A stretch of 64,000 nucleotides of DNA from Acanthosoma haemorrhoidale (lineage: Eukaryota; Arthropoda; Insecta; Hemiptera; Acanthosomatidae), in contig OV884011.1 in assembly GCA_930367205.1 (NCBI GenBank), positions 142,659,937 through 142,723,936 on the forward strand. Reading direction: 5' to 3'. Every line of letters begins with the position of its first letter. Position 1 is the stretch's first letter. The position numbers and the translations under genes are program-made. Below the pieces are notes generated by a model that saw only the letters and a list, made by a program, of their open reading frames with translations, was not told the DNA's origin and did no database searches. Below are positions 1 through 11,816 of this stretch, piece after piece.

Positions 1-429
1 AAATATAGTAAAAATTAAGAAGATATAAATGGGGAAAGTCTACGACATATAAATTGTACGTACGACTTAAAGAAAAGAAAATCGATAAACTTAAAAATAA
101 ACTAAATAACCTTCAATCGGAGGACTCTGCCACATCCTGCATCGGAATATATTATTTTAAAAAAATTAATAAATCAGGTACGCTCAAAAACCAAAGTCCT
201 TAGGCTGGATCCCTCAACTAAATTATACTGATGAAATAAAATCACGTTCTTAAATGACTGAAATATGATGGGTCATTTGTACGAATATAAATATACAAAA
301 TAGGTGCAAAGAGAAGCTTATAAATGAACGTGTAACAGTAAAAGCCTACATATAAGCAGAACAAGAACGGATTTAATTAAAGGTTATTATATCGATCCTA
401 TTTTTTTAAATAATCAGGAGTGTCGGGTC
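1..429. other. AT-rich sequence, nothing recognised
   Basis: Low-complexity AT-rich DNA with no convincing open frame, repeat match or RNA-like fold visible by eye. Confidence 0.5.
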
Positions 430-1090
430 GTCACTAGGGGGCTCAGTTTAAACCTGAGTATCCCCAAAGTGGCGAGGAGACATCCGCCGAGGGCTAGGAT
501 CACTACAACCTCTTAGCCGCCGTCCAGCGAGCGCCCAGAAAGAGATAGAGCGGGTGGACCTATGGTCTTTCACCCTGACTGCCGACCTAGTTGGCGGGCA
601 GATTTAATTTGCTTTGATCTGACTCCGTAAGATCTTTAGAAGGTGTGTGCCCCGACAAAGCACTGTGTTCAGGAGAAGAGGTACAGGGTAGGTTTATAGG
701 TAGTTTATGTGGTCTTGGAAAGACCACGAATTCACACTCGGTATCTAAGGGTAGGCGAAAACCGTCCGGATCCCAAAGGCGAGTGTTAACCGGAGAGAGG
801 AAGACTGGAATGCCGTGACACTGCTGGTAAAATTTGCAGGGCCACGGCAACCGTCGTCCGCGAGGGAAAGGTCTCTCCCAAGGAGGTGATAGTTTTAGCG
901 AGACGAAGGCAGAGATCCCCACAGGTGTGGGGTCTGACGACGCCGGACTACAACATAGCGAGGTTAGGAAAGAGAGATGCAGAGGTAGTTGAATGAGAAG
1001 TCCATGGTTTTGAGTAGAGCAGCAGGCGCCAATGCAGAGAGAGGTGTTCCAAGCGAATGTCCGATTAGTTATGCAAATTCGTTTTTTTTC
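430..1090 (-). repeat. Dispersed repeat A, minus-strand copy
   Basis: A GC-richer block that stands out from its AT-rich surroundings. Read on the minus strand it aligns along most of its length with 21105-21610 on the plus strand. Shared landmarks, in order, are CTAAAACTA, GGACGGTTTTC, a TGGTC-TTCCAAGACCA stretch, AAGATCTTA and GCCC-CC-ACTAGG. A 111-codon minus-strand frame (587-922) lies inside it, but I recognise no domain and the frame is not kept in the other copy. It is therefore best read as an old interspersed repeat, either non-coding or a decayed element. Family unknown. The outer edges are approximate because similarity fades at both ends. Confidence 0.65.
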
Positions 1091-1260
1091 TTTGTTTTTT
1101 TTTCTTTCAAAACCTCTTTATCGATAATATATATACAATGACAAAAATAAATAAATAAATTTGGAATTACAGCTGTCTCCTCGTGCTGCATATTAAGGAG
1201 TGCATAAAATATAATACTTTCAGATTGTTGTTAATAAGTCCAATACACATACACTCACTA

Positions 1261-1276
1261 GGTGATGAGGCTCACC
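1261..1276 (-). repeat. Solo terminal-type hairpin of the Jockey-like family
   Basis: On the minus strand this 16-mer folds as a GGTGA/TCACC stem with loop GCCTCA. It differs by one loop base from the hairpin that ends the Jockey-like copy at 51957-51972 (loop GCCCCA). The adjacent sequence does not resemble the known 3' UTR, so this may be a diverged relative's 3' end or a chance match. Confidence 0.35.
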
Positions 1277-1300
1277 ACGCAAATTCTGTCAACTGTTACC

Positions 1301-1312
1301 CCTTATATAGCC
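1301..1312 (-). promoter_or_regulatory. TATA-like motif reading toward repeat A
   Basis: The minus strand reads GGCTATATAAGG, close to a textbook TATA box. It points toward the minus-strand repeat A block, about 210 bases away. Two GC-rich hairpins lie just upstream on that strand. In AT-rich DNA such motifs arise by chance, so this is only a candidate. Confidence 0.25.
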
Positions 1313-1323
1313 AGCTAGTCGTG

Positions 1324-1375
1324 GTGGGGGTGGGCCCCCACACGCGGCTAGAGAGAAAGTGGGGATGGGCCCCAC
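1324..1375. repeat. Two tandem GC-rich hairpins
   Basis: Two similar perfect inverted repeats lie side by side. GTGGGGG/CCCCCAC (1324-1330 with 1335-1341) has a 4-base loop TGGG. GTGGGG/CCCCAC (1359-1364 with 1370-1375) has a 5-base loop ATGGG. The shared core suggests duplication of one unit. The run is much more GC-rich than the DNA around it. Confidence 0.6.
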
Positions 1376-1399
1376 TCCTCCCCCTACTCTCACTGACGT

Positions 1400-3726
1400 C
1401 ATAATCTTTATTAACATAATGACAAATAGTTACATATTTTCAGATATTATTTGATGATATAGATACAAAGTCTGATACGAGAAGAAGGTGACTTATAATT
1501 ATTTGTGATTATGAGGTGGCCACAACAAGGAGAAACACTTGTGTTATAAAATAAACAAGTGAAGAATAATTTCCATATCTATTTCAGTGACTGTTAAGTT
1601 TGACTGACGAAAGTGACTGTGCTATCAAATACAGAATTGTCAAAAGAAAAGAATATTTGTACGATTTTGACTATCAGCGCAATAATATTGAACAAAAAAT
1701 ATTCCGGGGGAAACCAATGGTCGGTAGGGAAGATACACCACCCACCCTCTTCATTCACAAAGCACTCGTCGGAAAATATAAAAAGGTCCGTTGTTCTATT
1801 GTGTTTTTCTGGTCACGATCAGACGAGTATGAATAAAGGATAAGGATCAGAACCAAATCTATCGGAAGAAGAAACAATCTCAAATAATTTTCATGCCCAC
1901 TGCGTGTTCCAGTGAGCTGTACCGGTCGCTTTTTCAAGATAAATAAGCCGGATAAATTTTGAATAATGATAACCATTTTCTGAGGCAAATAACTTGTGTC
2001 GGTTCTTGCATTATTTTTCGATGAGGTGGGGTTTATGGTTGGGAGGGTGTCCCGCTCGTATCAGTGTCGCTAACTGATTGCTTCGATATAAATAGCTCAC
2101 TCTATTCGGAGCAAAACCGTTAACATTATATATACTCTCACTAACACTTTTGTATTCTCAACTATATCATTATGGATCAACAGTAAATATGTTTATATAG
2201 TTGTGGTCAATACTCAGCAGAGGTTCATTTACATAAATAAACAAATACTTTCGTTTTTATTATTAGTATTAGTGTTTCAAAAATAGTCCTCAACTCAAAA
2301 ACTCATAAGAAAATGTCATTGTTCATCCTACTACTTATTTGAGTAACTCATTCCTTTTTCTTCCATTTCCATTTGAAATTGTAAAGTTATGTTTGATTCA
2401 TATATGGTGATTTAAAAGTATGACCAACGGCACTAATGCCGTAATATTTTCATTGAATAACAGTTTATTGTTCAGAATAAATTTCATCATACACTGATAT
2501 TCTTTTATTTATGAACATAAAAACGTACTAGCATACTACAAAGCTTCAAAGTATACTGTTTTATGTTTAAAATAATTGCAGATAAATTTTCATGAGGATT
2601 CTGTTTACATTTTTTTTATAGCTACTTACAGTTACTTTGTTACATATTTCGATCAGAATTTTAGGACTTATTAAATGGAGCTACTAATGGCAATAAATAA
2701 ATAAAAAATATTGCCACCCCTCAACAGGCCAACTTCTCACGTTCTATATCAATTCCTAATGCATGATAGATATATTAAACATTTACTCATAAAATATGCT
2801 TAAGGAACCGAAAATGTCGTTTTCATTGCTGGAAGTGTGGAAAGTAAAATAGTTTTAACTACATGCATTAATTGATTGATTTCATATTTCATTTTATAAG
2901 ATTTCGAACAACAATTTGGCAAAAAAAGACTTCCTGTCTGTCTACCTCTTCCCGGTCATTTTATATAGATTCTCCGATCGCTACAAAATAAGCAAAAACA
3001 ACACTAACAGTACTAGTCCATTTCGATGTTAACATTATTGTTTTTTTTTAAATTAATTGAACATAGCATTATAAATATATTGTGAATTGGTCAATAGTAA
3101 GATGTCATGGTCTGTGGTACATGTCTAGGCCTGATGCACACACGCAACTTGAGTATCTGAGATGCAAAACACTATTCTGTCAAACGAGCGGTACCGATGT
3201 ATGTCCAGCGGAGAAAACGTTTTGCTTATGTTTCGTTAAAAAACGCAAAAGAAAAATATGTTATTCGGTACTTCCATACATGGATTTAAGAAATAAGATA
3301 AATACAATAACTACTTCTACACATACTTGTACACACAAGAAATGAGAAAATTACCAGTGTAATATGATTAATTATACTACATACAGTAAATAGATTCAGT
3401 GTATTTACTGTTTCCGGTATAAATTTAATGAAAAGGGAAAAAAGCATAATTATATATCAAATAAAGTTGAAATAATTATATTTAGTTGCCAGGAATAAAA
3501 TCTACAAAACAGAATTTAAAATTAATAAAAGTAATGTTTTCTTTCCAATGTCTCTTAAAATAAATATTCAAACATAAATTGTTTAAAGGTAAATATAATT
3601 ATCAAAGTAATTTTTAATTTTTTTATTTGGATTTATTATTATTATTCAAGGGGTTTTGATAAATCCTATTGAAATTAATTAAATTGTCTTTTGTTGTGAG
3701 CTAATTTTTATTTATTTTTTTTATAG
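1400..3726. other. AT-rich non-coding DNA, possible intron
   Basis: Only short AT-rich frames occur and none looks like a known protein. If the block at 3727 is a real exon, the right part of this stretch would be intron; it ends in a long T-rich pyrimidine tract before the AG acceptor. Confidence 0.5.
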
Positions 3727-3876
3727 ACAGGATCAGGTCTTGCTAAACAGTATTCTGTCATGGTCTATATTCATGGTGGAGAATTTCAAACTGGTGCTTC
3801 AAACTTATTTCAAGGCCACATGTTGGCAGCATTTTATGATGTAACAGTTACATTGAACTACAGACTCGGTGCCCTA
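3727..3876 (+). CDS. Type-B carboxylesterase / neuroligin-like exon (partial)
   Basis: This is a 50-residue exon-like block of the alpha/beta-hydrolase carboxylesterase family, which includes acetylcholinesterases, juvenile hormone esterases and the non-catalytic neuroligins. Residues 11-18 carry the family signature VMVYIHGG; its HGG forms the oxyanion hole in active members. Residues 43-48, LNYRLG, form the next conserved strand and turn. The middle, with TGASNLFQGH, fits the usual spacing. A T-rich tract ending in ATAG at 3723-3726 is a good splice acceptor. The donor could be GTGGTA at 3877 or GTATCA at 3880; the frame stops at 3901. The catalytic serine and histidine would be in other exons, so an enzyme cannot be told from an adhesion protein. 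The stretch DVTV-TLNY appears one residue shorter than the usual NVxVVTLNY pattern, which hints at decay or divergence. Partner exons were not recognised. Confidence 0.75.
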
Positions 3877-5731
3877 GTGGTATCAAGTATATATAACCGA
3901 TGATATCATTAATTCACAAAGATAAGTTGTTCAATTACTTTCGAATAAATCATTCGACTTGAGATTGTGATCAAAATTAAGCATCAAGATACTTGAACGA
4001 TATTCTAAGTCACTGTTGAATCGAAAGGTCGCACCGCATCGTTGCGGCGTAGTGGGGAATGCTAGAAAAAAAGAACTGCAAGGCAGAGGCCCAGCCTGCG
4101 CCGGAACTATGTGTGCACTTCTCCATAGGACCCTATGTACTTCAGCCGTATTTGTGGCTTACAGTTACAAATCACAAAATTACAAATTACACAATTTGTG
4201 GCACCGCGGTGGTAAAAGTCGCATGTAGTCCCTTAGCTCAAACATATACTGAAAAAAAATATGAACAATATATTATCAAAATTTTAGAATAATTTTGTCA
4301 TTAGTTCATTAGAATCAAGACAAATATTACAGGTTATTATTCAGTTGTTCAAATTTTAACCGAACTGAACTGGGTAGAGGGTTTTAATGGGCAATGAATT
4401 GATGACCCTTAATTCTTTTTTGTTGAGTTGGATCTAGTTTCTTTATGGCTACCGTGCAATTGGCATGTAAAATTCAGCAAAAATACTAGGACTTTTTTTT
4501 ACGATCATTCAATAAGCATTTAACAAACACACACAATGCCCCTCGAGTATCACCTAATATTGTTCACACGGCCTCCATTTCATCTACCTGCAAACTTAAA
4601 AAATACAAATTAGTTTATGGCAGTAAAAAAAAACAACTAGAGTGCGAATAGCGTCCCTTTTTTAATAATAGCGAGGAAACTAATCCTCGGATCAAATGAT
4701 GAATTTATTCATTAATTCTAAATCGGATGAGTAAATAAAACGCACGATTGCCTTCGGAGTATTTTAATTCTAGATGTACGGTGAACTGGCTGATAACACA
4801 ATCACTGGCTAAAGGCCCCATCACATACCAGGCTGTCATTACACACCAGAGAGCCAATGAGATTTCGCCGCAATTTGTGAACCCACGGGGGGTGGGGGGG
4901 GGGTTCTTGGAGGAATGTTTGCTTTACCTGCTCCATTTGGGACCGATATTGGATCACCGCAAGCGGATAGTCCTGCAATAATTAATGCCCAACGATATCA
5001 CCAGGCAGAAACAACACAGACACATCTCGGGGCCAAAGGAAGTTTATAATGAGATATATTTACAGATGATCTAAAGTGATTAAAAAAAAAAAAAAAGTGC
5101 ATAAGAGAATAAAAGTATCACATAATGTACAACCGATGCGTACATTAATTAAACGTATTTTAGACTTCCATTAATACCAGATATATGACAAATAGGGATC
5201 CTCTGATATGTTCGGGGGACGAAGTGAAAATAAAAGATGTGAATGACAAGTTAATCCGTCTGAGGATGAGTAACTCGATATATTCGAAAGCAGAGCAAAT
5301 AATTATAATAAAATAACAAATCAAAACTCACATCGCCTGTTATTACCGATATTTTCGAAGCATTCCTACTGTAAGTTCGGCTGAAACCACGAAACGAAAT
5401 AGAGCGGAATCGGATTGAACGACGTTGTTTGTTGGCTTCAAAAATTTAATTGTTCCTCAAAATAACTGTTGCAATACTGTCCATGAGAACAATTTAAATA
5501 ACATGTGAGATGTAATTTGAGAAAATTTGAATGTCAATCAAAAGGGACCAGCTTGGGACAGTCATCGAATTATAATTTAAAAAATACTCTCATGTTTAGA
5601 TTTGTTGTGAAATATACTTTTGCCATTTTAGATCAATGGAATTATTAAAACCTCTACTAGTCAATAGAAATAGTCCTTTTAAAAAATTTAAAAAAAATGA
5701 AATCCTAAAACTAGAATAGGATCTGATATTT
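3877..5731. other. Non-coding DNA, possible intron
   Basis: No further esterase exon could be recognised. Short frames at 4016-4292 and 4748-4981 have no familiar domain. A G-rich run (GGGGGGTGGGGGGGGGG) lies near 4888-4904 and an A-run near 5082-5096. Confidence 0.4.
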
Positions 5732-5795
5732 CGCTCAGTTGCAGTCTAGTGGTTTGCACGTTGACCACTAACTTAGCAGAACGATCCCAGGCTTC
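5732..5795 (+). repeat. tRNA-derived SINE-like head
   Basis: GCAGTCTAGTGG at 5741-5752 resembles a Pol III A box, and AGCAGAACGATCCCAGG near 5775-5791 resembles a B box. The intervening GTGGTTTGCACGTTGACCAC matches the tRNA-like unit at 47548-47622 at most positions. This fits the head of a tRNA-derived SINE rather than a working tRNA, because no full cloverleaf is seen. Confidence 0.45.
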
Positions 5796-5870
5796 TCAAA
5801 AGTTTTTTTTGTTGGGGGAGGCCCACATATCCTCATCAGGATAAATGAGGAGATAATAGTAACGAAGTAT

Positions 5871-5945
5871 CAAATCCGGGTATGAAAACGGAGATTGAGT
5901 TTCAGAGGTCTAGCCTAGGCTAGTGCTTACCACACTAGCACCTGA
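5871..5945 (-). repeat. Second tRNA-like head, opposite strand
   Basis: Read on the minus strand it contains GCTAGTGTGGTAAGCAC, which is A-box-like, followed by a B-box-like CCGGATTTGATAC. It faces the plus-strand head at 5732-5795, so the two may be two converging SINE insertions or one dimeric element. Confidence 0.3.
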
Positions 5946-8650
5946 TCGATCAATCCTACATATTCAAGTTGCTTCAGATTCAATCGTCCATCCACTCACG
6001 AAACACCAGAGTGCGTCCCCCTGACCTTTATATTCCTTCCTATGACTGAATCTTTCAAAAGGTTCTTTATTCCTTGAGCTACAAACCTCTGTAATTCCCA
6101 CGATATTTCCGCTTGCGATGCTCCTTCACTTCCTACATTCAAAGCATCTCTGTATCTCGTTTCGATAACTCTAAGAGGGCTTAGTCCCGATATACATTTT
6201 TTTTTCATTAATTCATTTAACCTCAGTGCCACCCTCTTTTCTTTTCTTACAACACCCTTTCTAGAACAAGGCTTCAGACCAAAGCTGCCACCCTAGACCA
6301 CCCTAAACCACCCCATGTCAACTTGCTAGTGGAGCACTCCTTCCGGGTTTTACAAGAGTTTATTTTACATTGACAAGTTCCTACATTAACGTCTGGGTTA
6401 ATTAGAGAGGCATCACATCTAACCGAATATTCCAGACAGTTGTTATATCATCTGACATTTCGATCTACACTGGACAATTCGTTGTCTGCATTGGACAATG
6501 GGAACGACACGATTGGTAGGGCATACTTTGTGTGGGATTTAAGGTATTCGCTGATGACGGTGGCAGAAAGAAGATCAAGCCCTAAAATGAATAGCTTCAG
6601 CATAAGCCACTTGCCGGACCATCGAGTGGGAGGGCCTTAAAACAGCACTCCTTTCTGAACTCTCAATAATCTAAAATATTCATTCACAATATTCACAGGA
6701 GTGGGCATTAAATCCCGGGATGAACTGTTAGATATCTTTTCATGCTGAACCTCTAAATAAGTTCAGGGTTGTGTTCGCAGGTTGGAGGTTCTTACTTAAA
6801 AGGATAAAGGTCAATATCAATCTTTCCAGGTGTCATGTCAACAGTTCCAAACCAAGTGTATTTATTTATGATCTCACTCTACTCTCTGAGATCGAACAGG
6901 CCTGTTAGCCAGCATTGTATGCACTTGAAAATGACTGAGCTGCTTAAAGAGCTTGTGCATACATACATTTATGTTATAACTATAGTCACGGCCCCTGGAA
7001 ACGTTTAATTTCTTGGTGATCTTTTAAAATAAGTTTAGGGATCAAAAAATAACAGGTCTACCTAAGAAATTGATTTTTACGATTGTATTATTTATAATCT
7101 TGACAGTATCAATCCCTGTCATTTGATACCCTACTCAGTATGATTGGAAAGTATTTATTTTTTAATTGGTAGTAATTAATTATTTTTGCGTCCATTTATT
7201 TTCAGCAACACGGAACTTACATGAAAAATATTTGCCTCAAACCAACCAAAATTGCAGTTCGTGTATCTTTCTGGGGCTCATCAATATCTGCCATATTAAT
7301 CTTAAAGGAAAATTAAACAGCCTATTTTCATATACAACAGTGAGCTTATGCTTAAGGGCGTGCTTTCTATAATTCACATGTAAAGTATAGAGATATATGA
7401 TTTGTAAAATGTGGAGATTATTGTTTTTATTAAGCTATACGATTAATTTTTAAGGACTTAAATAACCTCAGGAGTAGATTTTATTCTGTACACCTGAGCC
7501 ATGATCGTTGTTTTTATAGCATTTTTTAAAAAATGTTGTAAATGAACCACGAAAAGCTACCGAATTGTATTCAGAAAAAACATTTTCCCCCCACATCTTC
7601 TGGCTTCGTTCCATGAACCCTGATATTGAAACAAATATGTACATATTGGATTTTATCGGTTTTAAATATACAGTTTATTTTTTCTCGTATTCAATGAAAT
7701 ATATGAAAAAGTAAATGATGAATGAGAGAGAAATTTTCTCCAGGTTTATTTTTCAAAATGTGGCCTAAACCACATGTGAAATATAAGCAAACCTTGAGAA
7801 AAAAAAACCTTCTGCAAAGTTAATATTCAGTAACATACCTATATAATAATATAATCGGTACTACCGGATACTATATAATAATACCGGAAGTAGATTTATT
7901 CAACTCATAAAACCCACCATAACCATTGCCTTCCTATCTTTACAGTCCAATAACTTAACCAAAGTGCTTACAGGGTAGGATGATAAGGTATTTTCAATAT
8001 AACGGCTAGTTTTCATGAAAAGGTAAATAAAGAGGTATGTAAGTAAGAAAGAAAAAAAATAAACGTAAAAATTTATCTTTCCATCATATACGCCCTGATA
8101 TTAGGGCACTATGTCCGGCCATTTTCTGCTCCGGTGTGCCTTAAGCGAGGGTCGTTTCCCATCATCATTTGCAGGGCTGGCCCACATTGTGCCCGCTAAC
8201 TGCCTCCTCCTTTCCCGTTTTGTGAATACTTAAATTTATTGTTAAATTAAAGGAAGGCCATTGTCTAGCTTGAGGGCGGATCTTGTGTCCTTTGCTACTA
8301 CGGCAGTATCTCAGCTCGGGATTAAAATGGGTCCAAGTTGGAAGGAACTGTGCGCGTAGAATAGCATCAGTTTTTATTGGAAGCTGGGAGGGAATCTACT
8401 GTTCCACTAGACCTAACATACGGTTGCGAGACCTGACGATTAAGCAAAACGTAAGAACCACAATACCTTTTATATACAGGTATATCCTAACGATATCCAT
8501 AAAATACTGCAAAACTAACATCACATGGAATCAGAAGCAAAACACAGCTGGCGCCTGCGTAGAGTAGATAGTTGTGCTAGTTAGAAGGTGCGAATTCCAC
8601 TGGTTTTCAAACAATATATTCCAGACTCCGCAAATTTCGTGCAGGTGTTC
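5946..8650. other. AT-rich non-coding DNA
   Basis: The 78-codon minus frame at 5996-6232 and several shorter frames have no recognised motif. A slightly GC-richer patch lies near 8090-8290. No repeat match to the rest of the window was seen. Confidence 0.4.
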
Positions 8651-8876
8651 GGTTTCAAAACCTGTCAAAATATATTTTTTCAAAAACAACTTTTCTTCAA
8701 AAGTTTTTAAAGTCAGAAATATCTTAATAGGAGTATTTGTTCAAAATCCGTCTAGATCTTTCGAAAAACAATGCTAAAAGAACTATGACATTTCATTTGG
8801 AAATTGATTTTCTTAAAAACGGAATGGTTTTTGAAAATCAAATCTCCTGAAAATTGATGTAAGGGGTTTTGAAACC
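8651..8876. repeat. Small foldback with 12-bp inverted ends
   Basis: GGTTTCAAAACC at 8651-8662 is the exact reverse complement of GGTTTTGAAACC at 8865-8876. The 202 bases between them are rich in TTTCAAAA/TTTTGAAA-like words. It could be a tiny MITE-like foldback, but no target duplication was identified. Confidence 0.35.
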
Positions 8877-11399
8877 AAATTTTAATTAATAAATTACAGT
8901 CAATGGCATAAAATTATAGTTGGATATAGTGTTTATTTTAAGTTGATAGACATCTTCATTCCTGAATTTTTCCAACCTTGATCCTAGCCCAATTCTCCCA
9001 ATTCATCCCGGCCTCTCTACTCTGAAAGCCCTGCCGCATCTTAATTGCATTTGGCCTATAACTGCTCTTTTTACCACATGGTTATTCAATACACACTACC
9101 CCTTGGTTGTCCCTGGTCAATTGATCCCTTGATAATTTCAATGTATTTTTAACATTCGAATTGTGAGTGAGGTAAAGTTACAATGTAGTGACACTTTTCC
9201 TTCTCCAGTAGTCTTTAAACAGTTTCAGTTGGTGAACCCAATTTCCCGGTTATGTTTTAGTTTTAGGAAAACTTTGGGCCATTCTAATCTCCGTCAAGTG
9301 AAGATTGTGGCAACGTTATTTGAATGAAAACTAGCCACGCTTCAATGAGTATCCAATAAAAATATCAGACAACTTAAATGAAAACTGAAAAAAAAAAAAT
9401 TGTTGTTGGCATAATCAATTCACAGCTTTTTAAAAATTGTTGCTTGTCGTCACGTGACCACCGTTTTCGACAATTCAAATGTCATCCTAAAACTACAAAA
9501 AAAACACAAGGTTAGCAATAATACTTAACGCTTTAATTAACAGAATTAATTAACACCTATAATAAAATAAAACATTCCCTTTTCAATAGTACTGTTTAGA
9601 GGTACCCATGGCCTAGTCAAGTGGCTGAAATGATGCTTCATAAATAAATAAACATGGAGAGCGTTGTTTACATTAGTTTTGGAAAAAAACCGTCAATCAA
9701 ATCAGTGTATTTATTTTTACTCACCCATTCATGAGGGCTCAAAATCAATAATTAACCTTTAAGTATTCTTATATGATTATAAGGGCCTCGTTGTCGTCAA
9801 TATGGCATAATAAAGTGGTATCGAGATTTCAAACGATAGACAATATAAAAATTCAATTAAAGTATTTTACAGAAATAGAACAAATAAATGAAATAGCACC
9901 ATATCATTTGTTGATGCAAGATAATCGATTTAAACTAAATTGAAATTGATGAAACTGAAACTTGATACTTATTGTATGGTGCGTGTTGTTATGTAGAACA
10001 TTTCTAACTATGGTGGTCATTTTATTTATCTTAATAAAAGACATCCTTAAAAGTTTGCTGTATATTCTGAAAGGATGAAAAAAACAAGAAGGAAATTGGA
10101 CGACCGAAATCTCGAGGAATAGAGTTCTTTTCAATGGTTTTTATTTATTTATTCCATAGGACTGAGATCCCTTGAGAACCTCAGCCTCTTCAATGATTTT
10201 ATGCTACATAGTCCAGCCTTAAGCTCGCTCGACTCCAATACACTGCGGTGGTATCTCTCAGAAAAAAACCGAGGTGGCCTAATTCCAATGTGCCGTCTTC
10301 TATGGGTTTTTTGATAAATCATTTTTCTTATTTTGTCACCACCTATTTATAAATGATATATGCCCATTTTTTTAAAACTATTAACTTTGGTGAGTCCACG
10401 ATGTACTATGTGACTTCGTTGGAACATTTAACTGTCTCTTATGCATTGGTTTCTGAGGAATCATTTGATAAAAGACAAACCAATCGATATTGTAATTTTC
10501 CCACCTTTTTGATTTGGCCTTTTACAAATGTGTTTTAAAAGAGCGATCAAGGAAGAGAGGGATCAAAAATGCAAGAAGAAGCTTTAAAAAAGGTGTTGAG
10601 TAAATAAAAACAAACATTAGAAGTTTTTAATTAAAAAATATGATATAAGCGCATTACAAAATAGTTTATGTGAATAGTTGTTTAAATATTTTAATATAAA
10701 TTTTAATATACATTCTTGTTAGCTCCACCACTGGAATGCCTTCCTCTCGCTCACCGTCATGCATCATCCTTGCAAACTTTTAAAACCATCTTATCCCAAC
10801 ACCTCTTTCTACTTAGACAGACGGATCTTCCTATTCAATTTTGCTATTATTATGATCTTATTTTATTTTTTAAACTAAAGACGATTACTACCATTTAACT
10901 GTTATGTTAGTAACATTTTAAAAGAGTAGGCACCTATATTTATTTATTTTATTTTATTACTTTTATTTCCCCTACCATATTTTATTTTTTTATATAAATG
11001 AACCCTAGCATGATATTTTTTAAATTGAGGCATACCTTTCAGTTTGTTATTGCAATATTATTTACTCCCCTTACGGGATGAATTGTTCCATTATTCATGA
11101 TATTGTTGGCCAGAGTATTTGTCCAGAGCACTGTTAGGGAACATGGTCCCAGAATAAAGGTCTTTTCCTATTTTAATAATCTACATATACTACAAAAAAA
11201 AACTACCCCTATTGTTTATTTCTATTTTATTTTTCTCCAACCTTTAACATCCTAATTTTTCAGTAAGCCGGACAACCACTAGCAACAATTAGTCTAGGCA
11301 AGTGGCAAAGCACTGTTATTTACATTTATTTTTTATTTAACACAACCATGCCAAGTTAAGGGTTGGAAGTTATGACTCACAATTCGGAACAGGGCTATA
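8877..11399. other. AT-rich non-coding DNA
   Basis: No convincing gene. The frames at 9904-10134, 10353-10538 and 10716-10898 are short, AT-biased and featureless. Confidence 0.4.
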
Positions 11400-11640
11400 T
11401 ATAATGGCGGTGGAGAACAAATGTACCAGAAACTGGCTAAGAGATGAGGCCCGGGCAGAGATGACTTGGCCGCCAATTGTATTACCCTGCCGCTAATGCG
11501 GGCCTGTGGTTTATTGTCTAAAGCAGACTATCAGCGGCCGGGGATCGGAATGGCATTACCTTTTGGCAGCGAGCTCTCGCAGAGGGGGCGGTGAGTCAGG
11601 TGATAATATTCTTCTGCCTGGGACATCTACCACGGATATT
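11400..11640. other. GC-richer island without a gene
   Basis: About 240 bases are clearly richer in G and C than the flanks, including GCGGCCGGGG and GGGGGCGGTGAGTCAGG. No long frame, tRNA fold or match elsewhere in the window was seen. It could be a regulatory or conserved non-coding segment or an unrecognised repeat. Confidence 0.3.
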
Positions 11641-11816
11641 TCATAACTTATTTAAATATAAACACCTCTTCTTATCCGCTTTGGAGTCCTTGACGGGAGA
11701 ACTGTTAGCATTAATCTCGAAGAAGAACGGGAACATTTGATATATCTGAGTGGTACGGTTAGCTTATCTGTACTTTGCATTATCGGTTGACTTATGCTTT
11801 AGCTGATCAATTAATC

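Noticed and set aside
587..922. 111-codon minus frame as a gene
   Set aside because: It lies within repeat A and the frame is not kept in the other copy.
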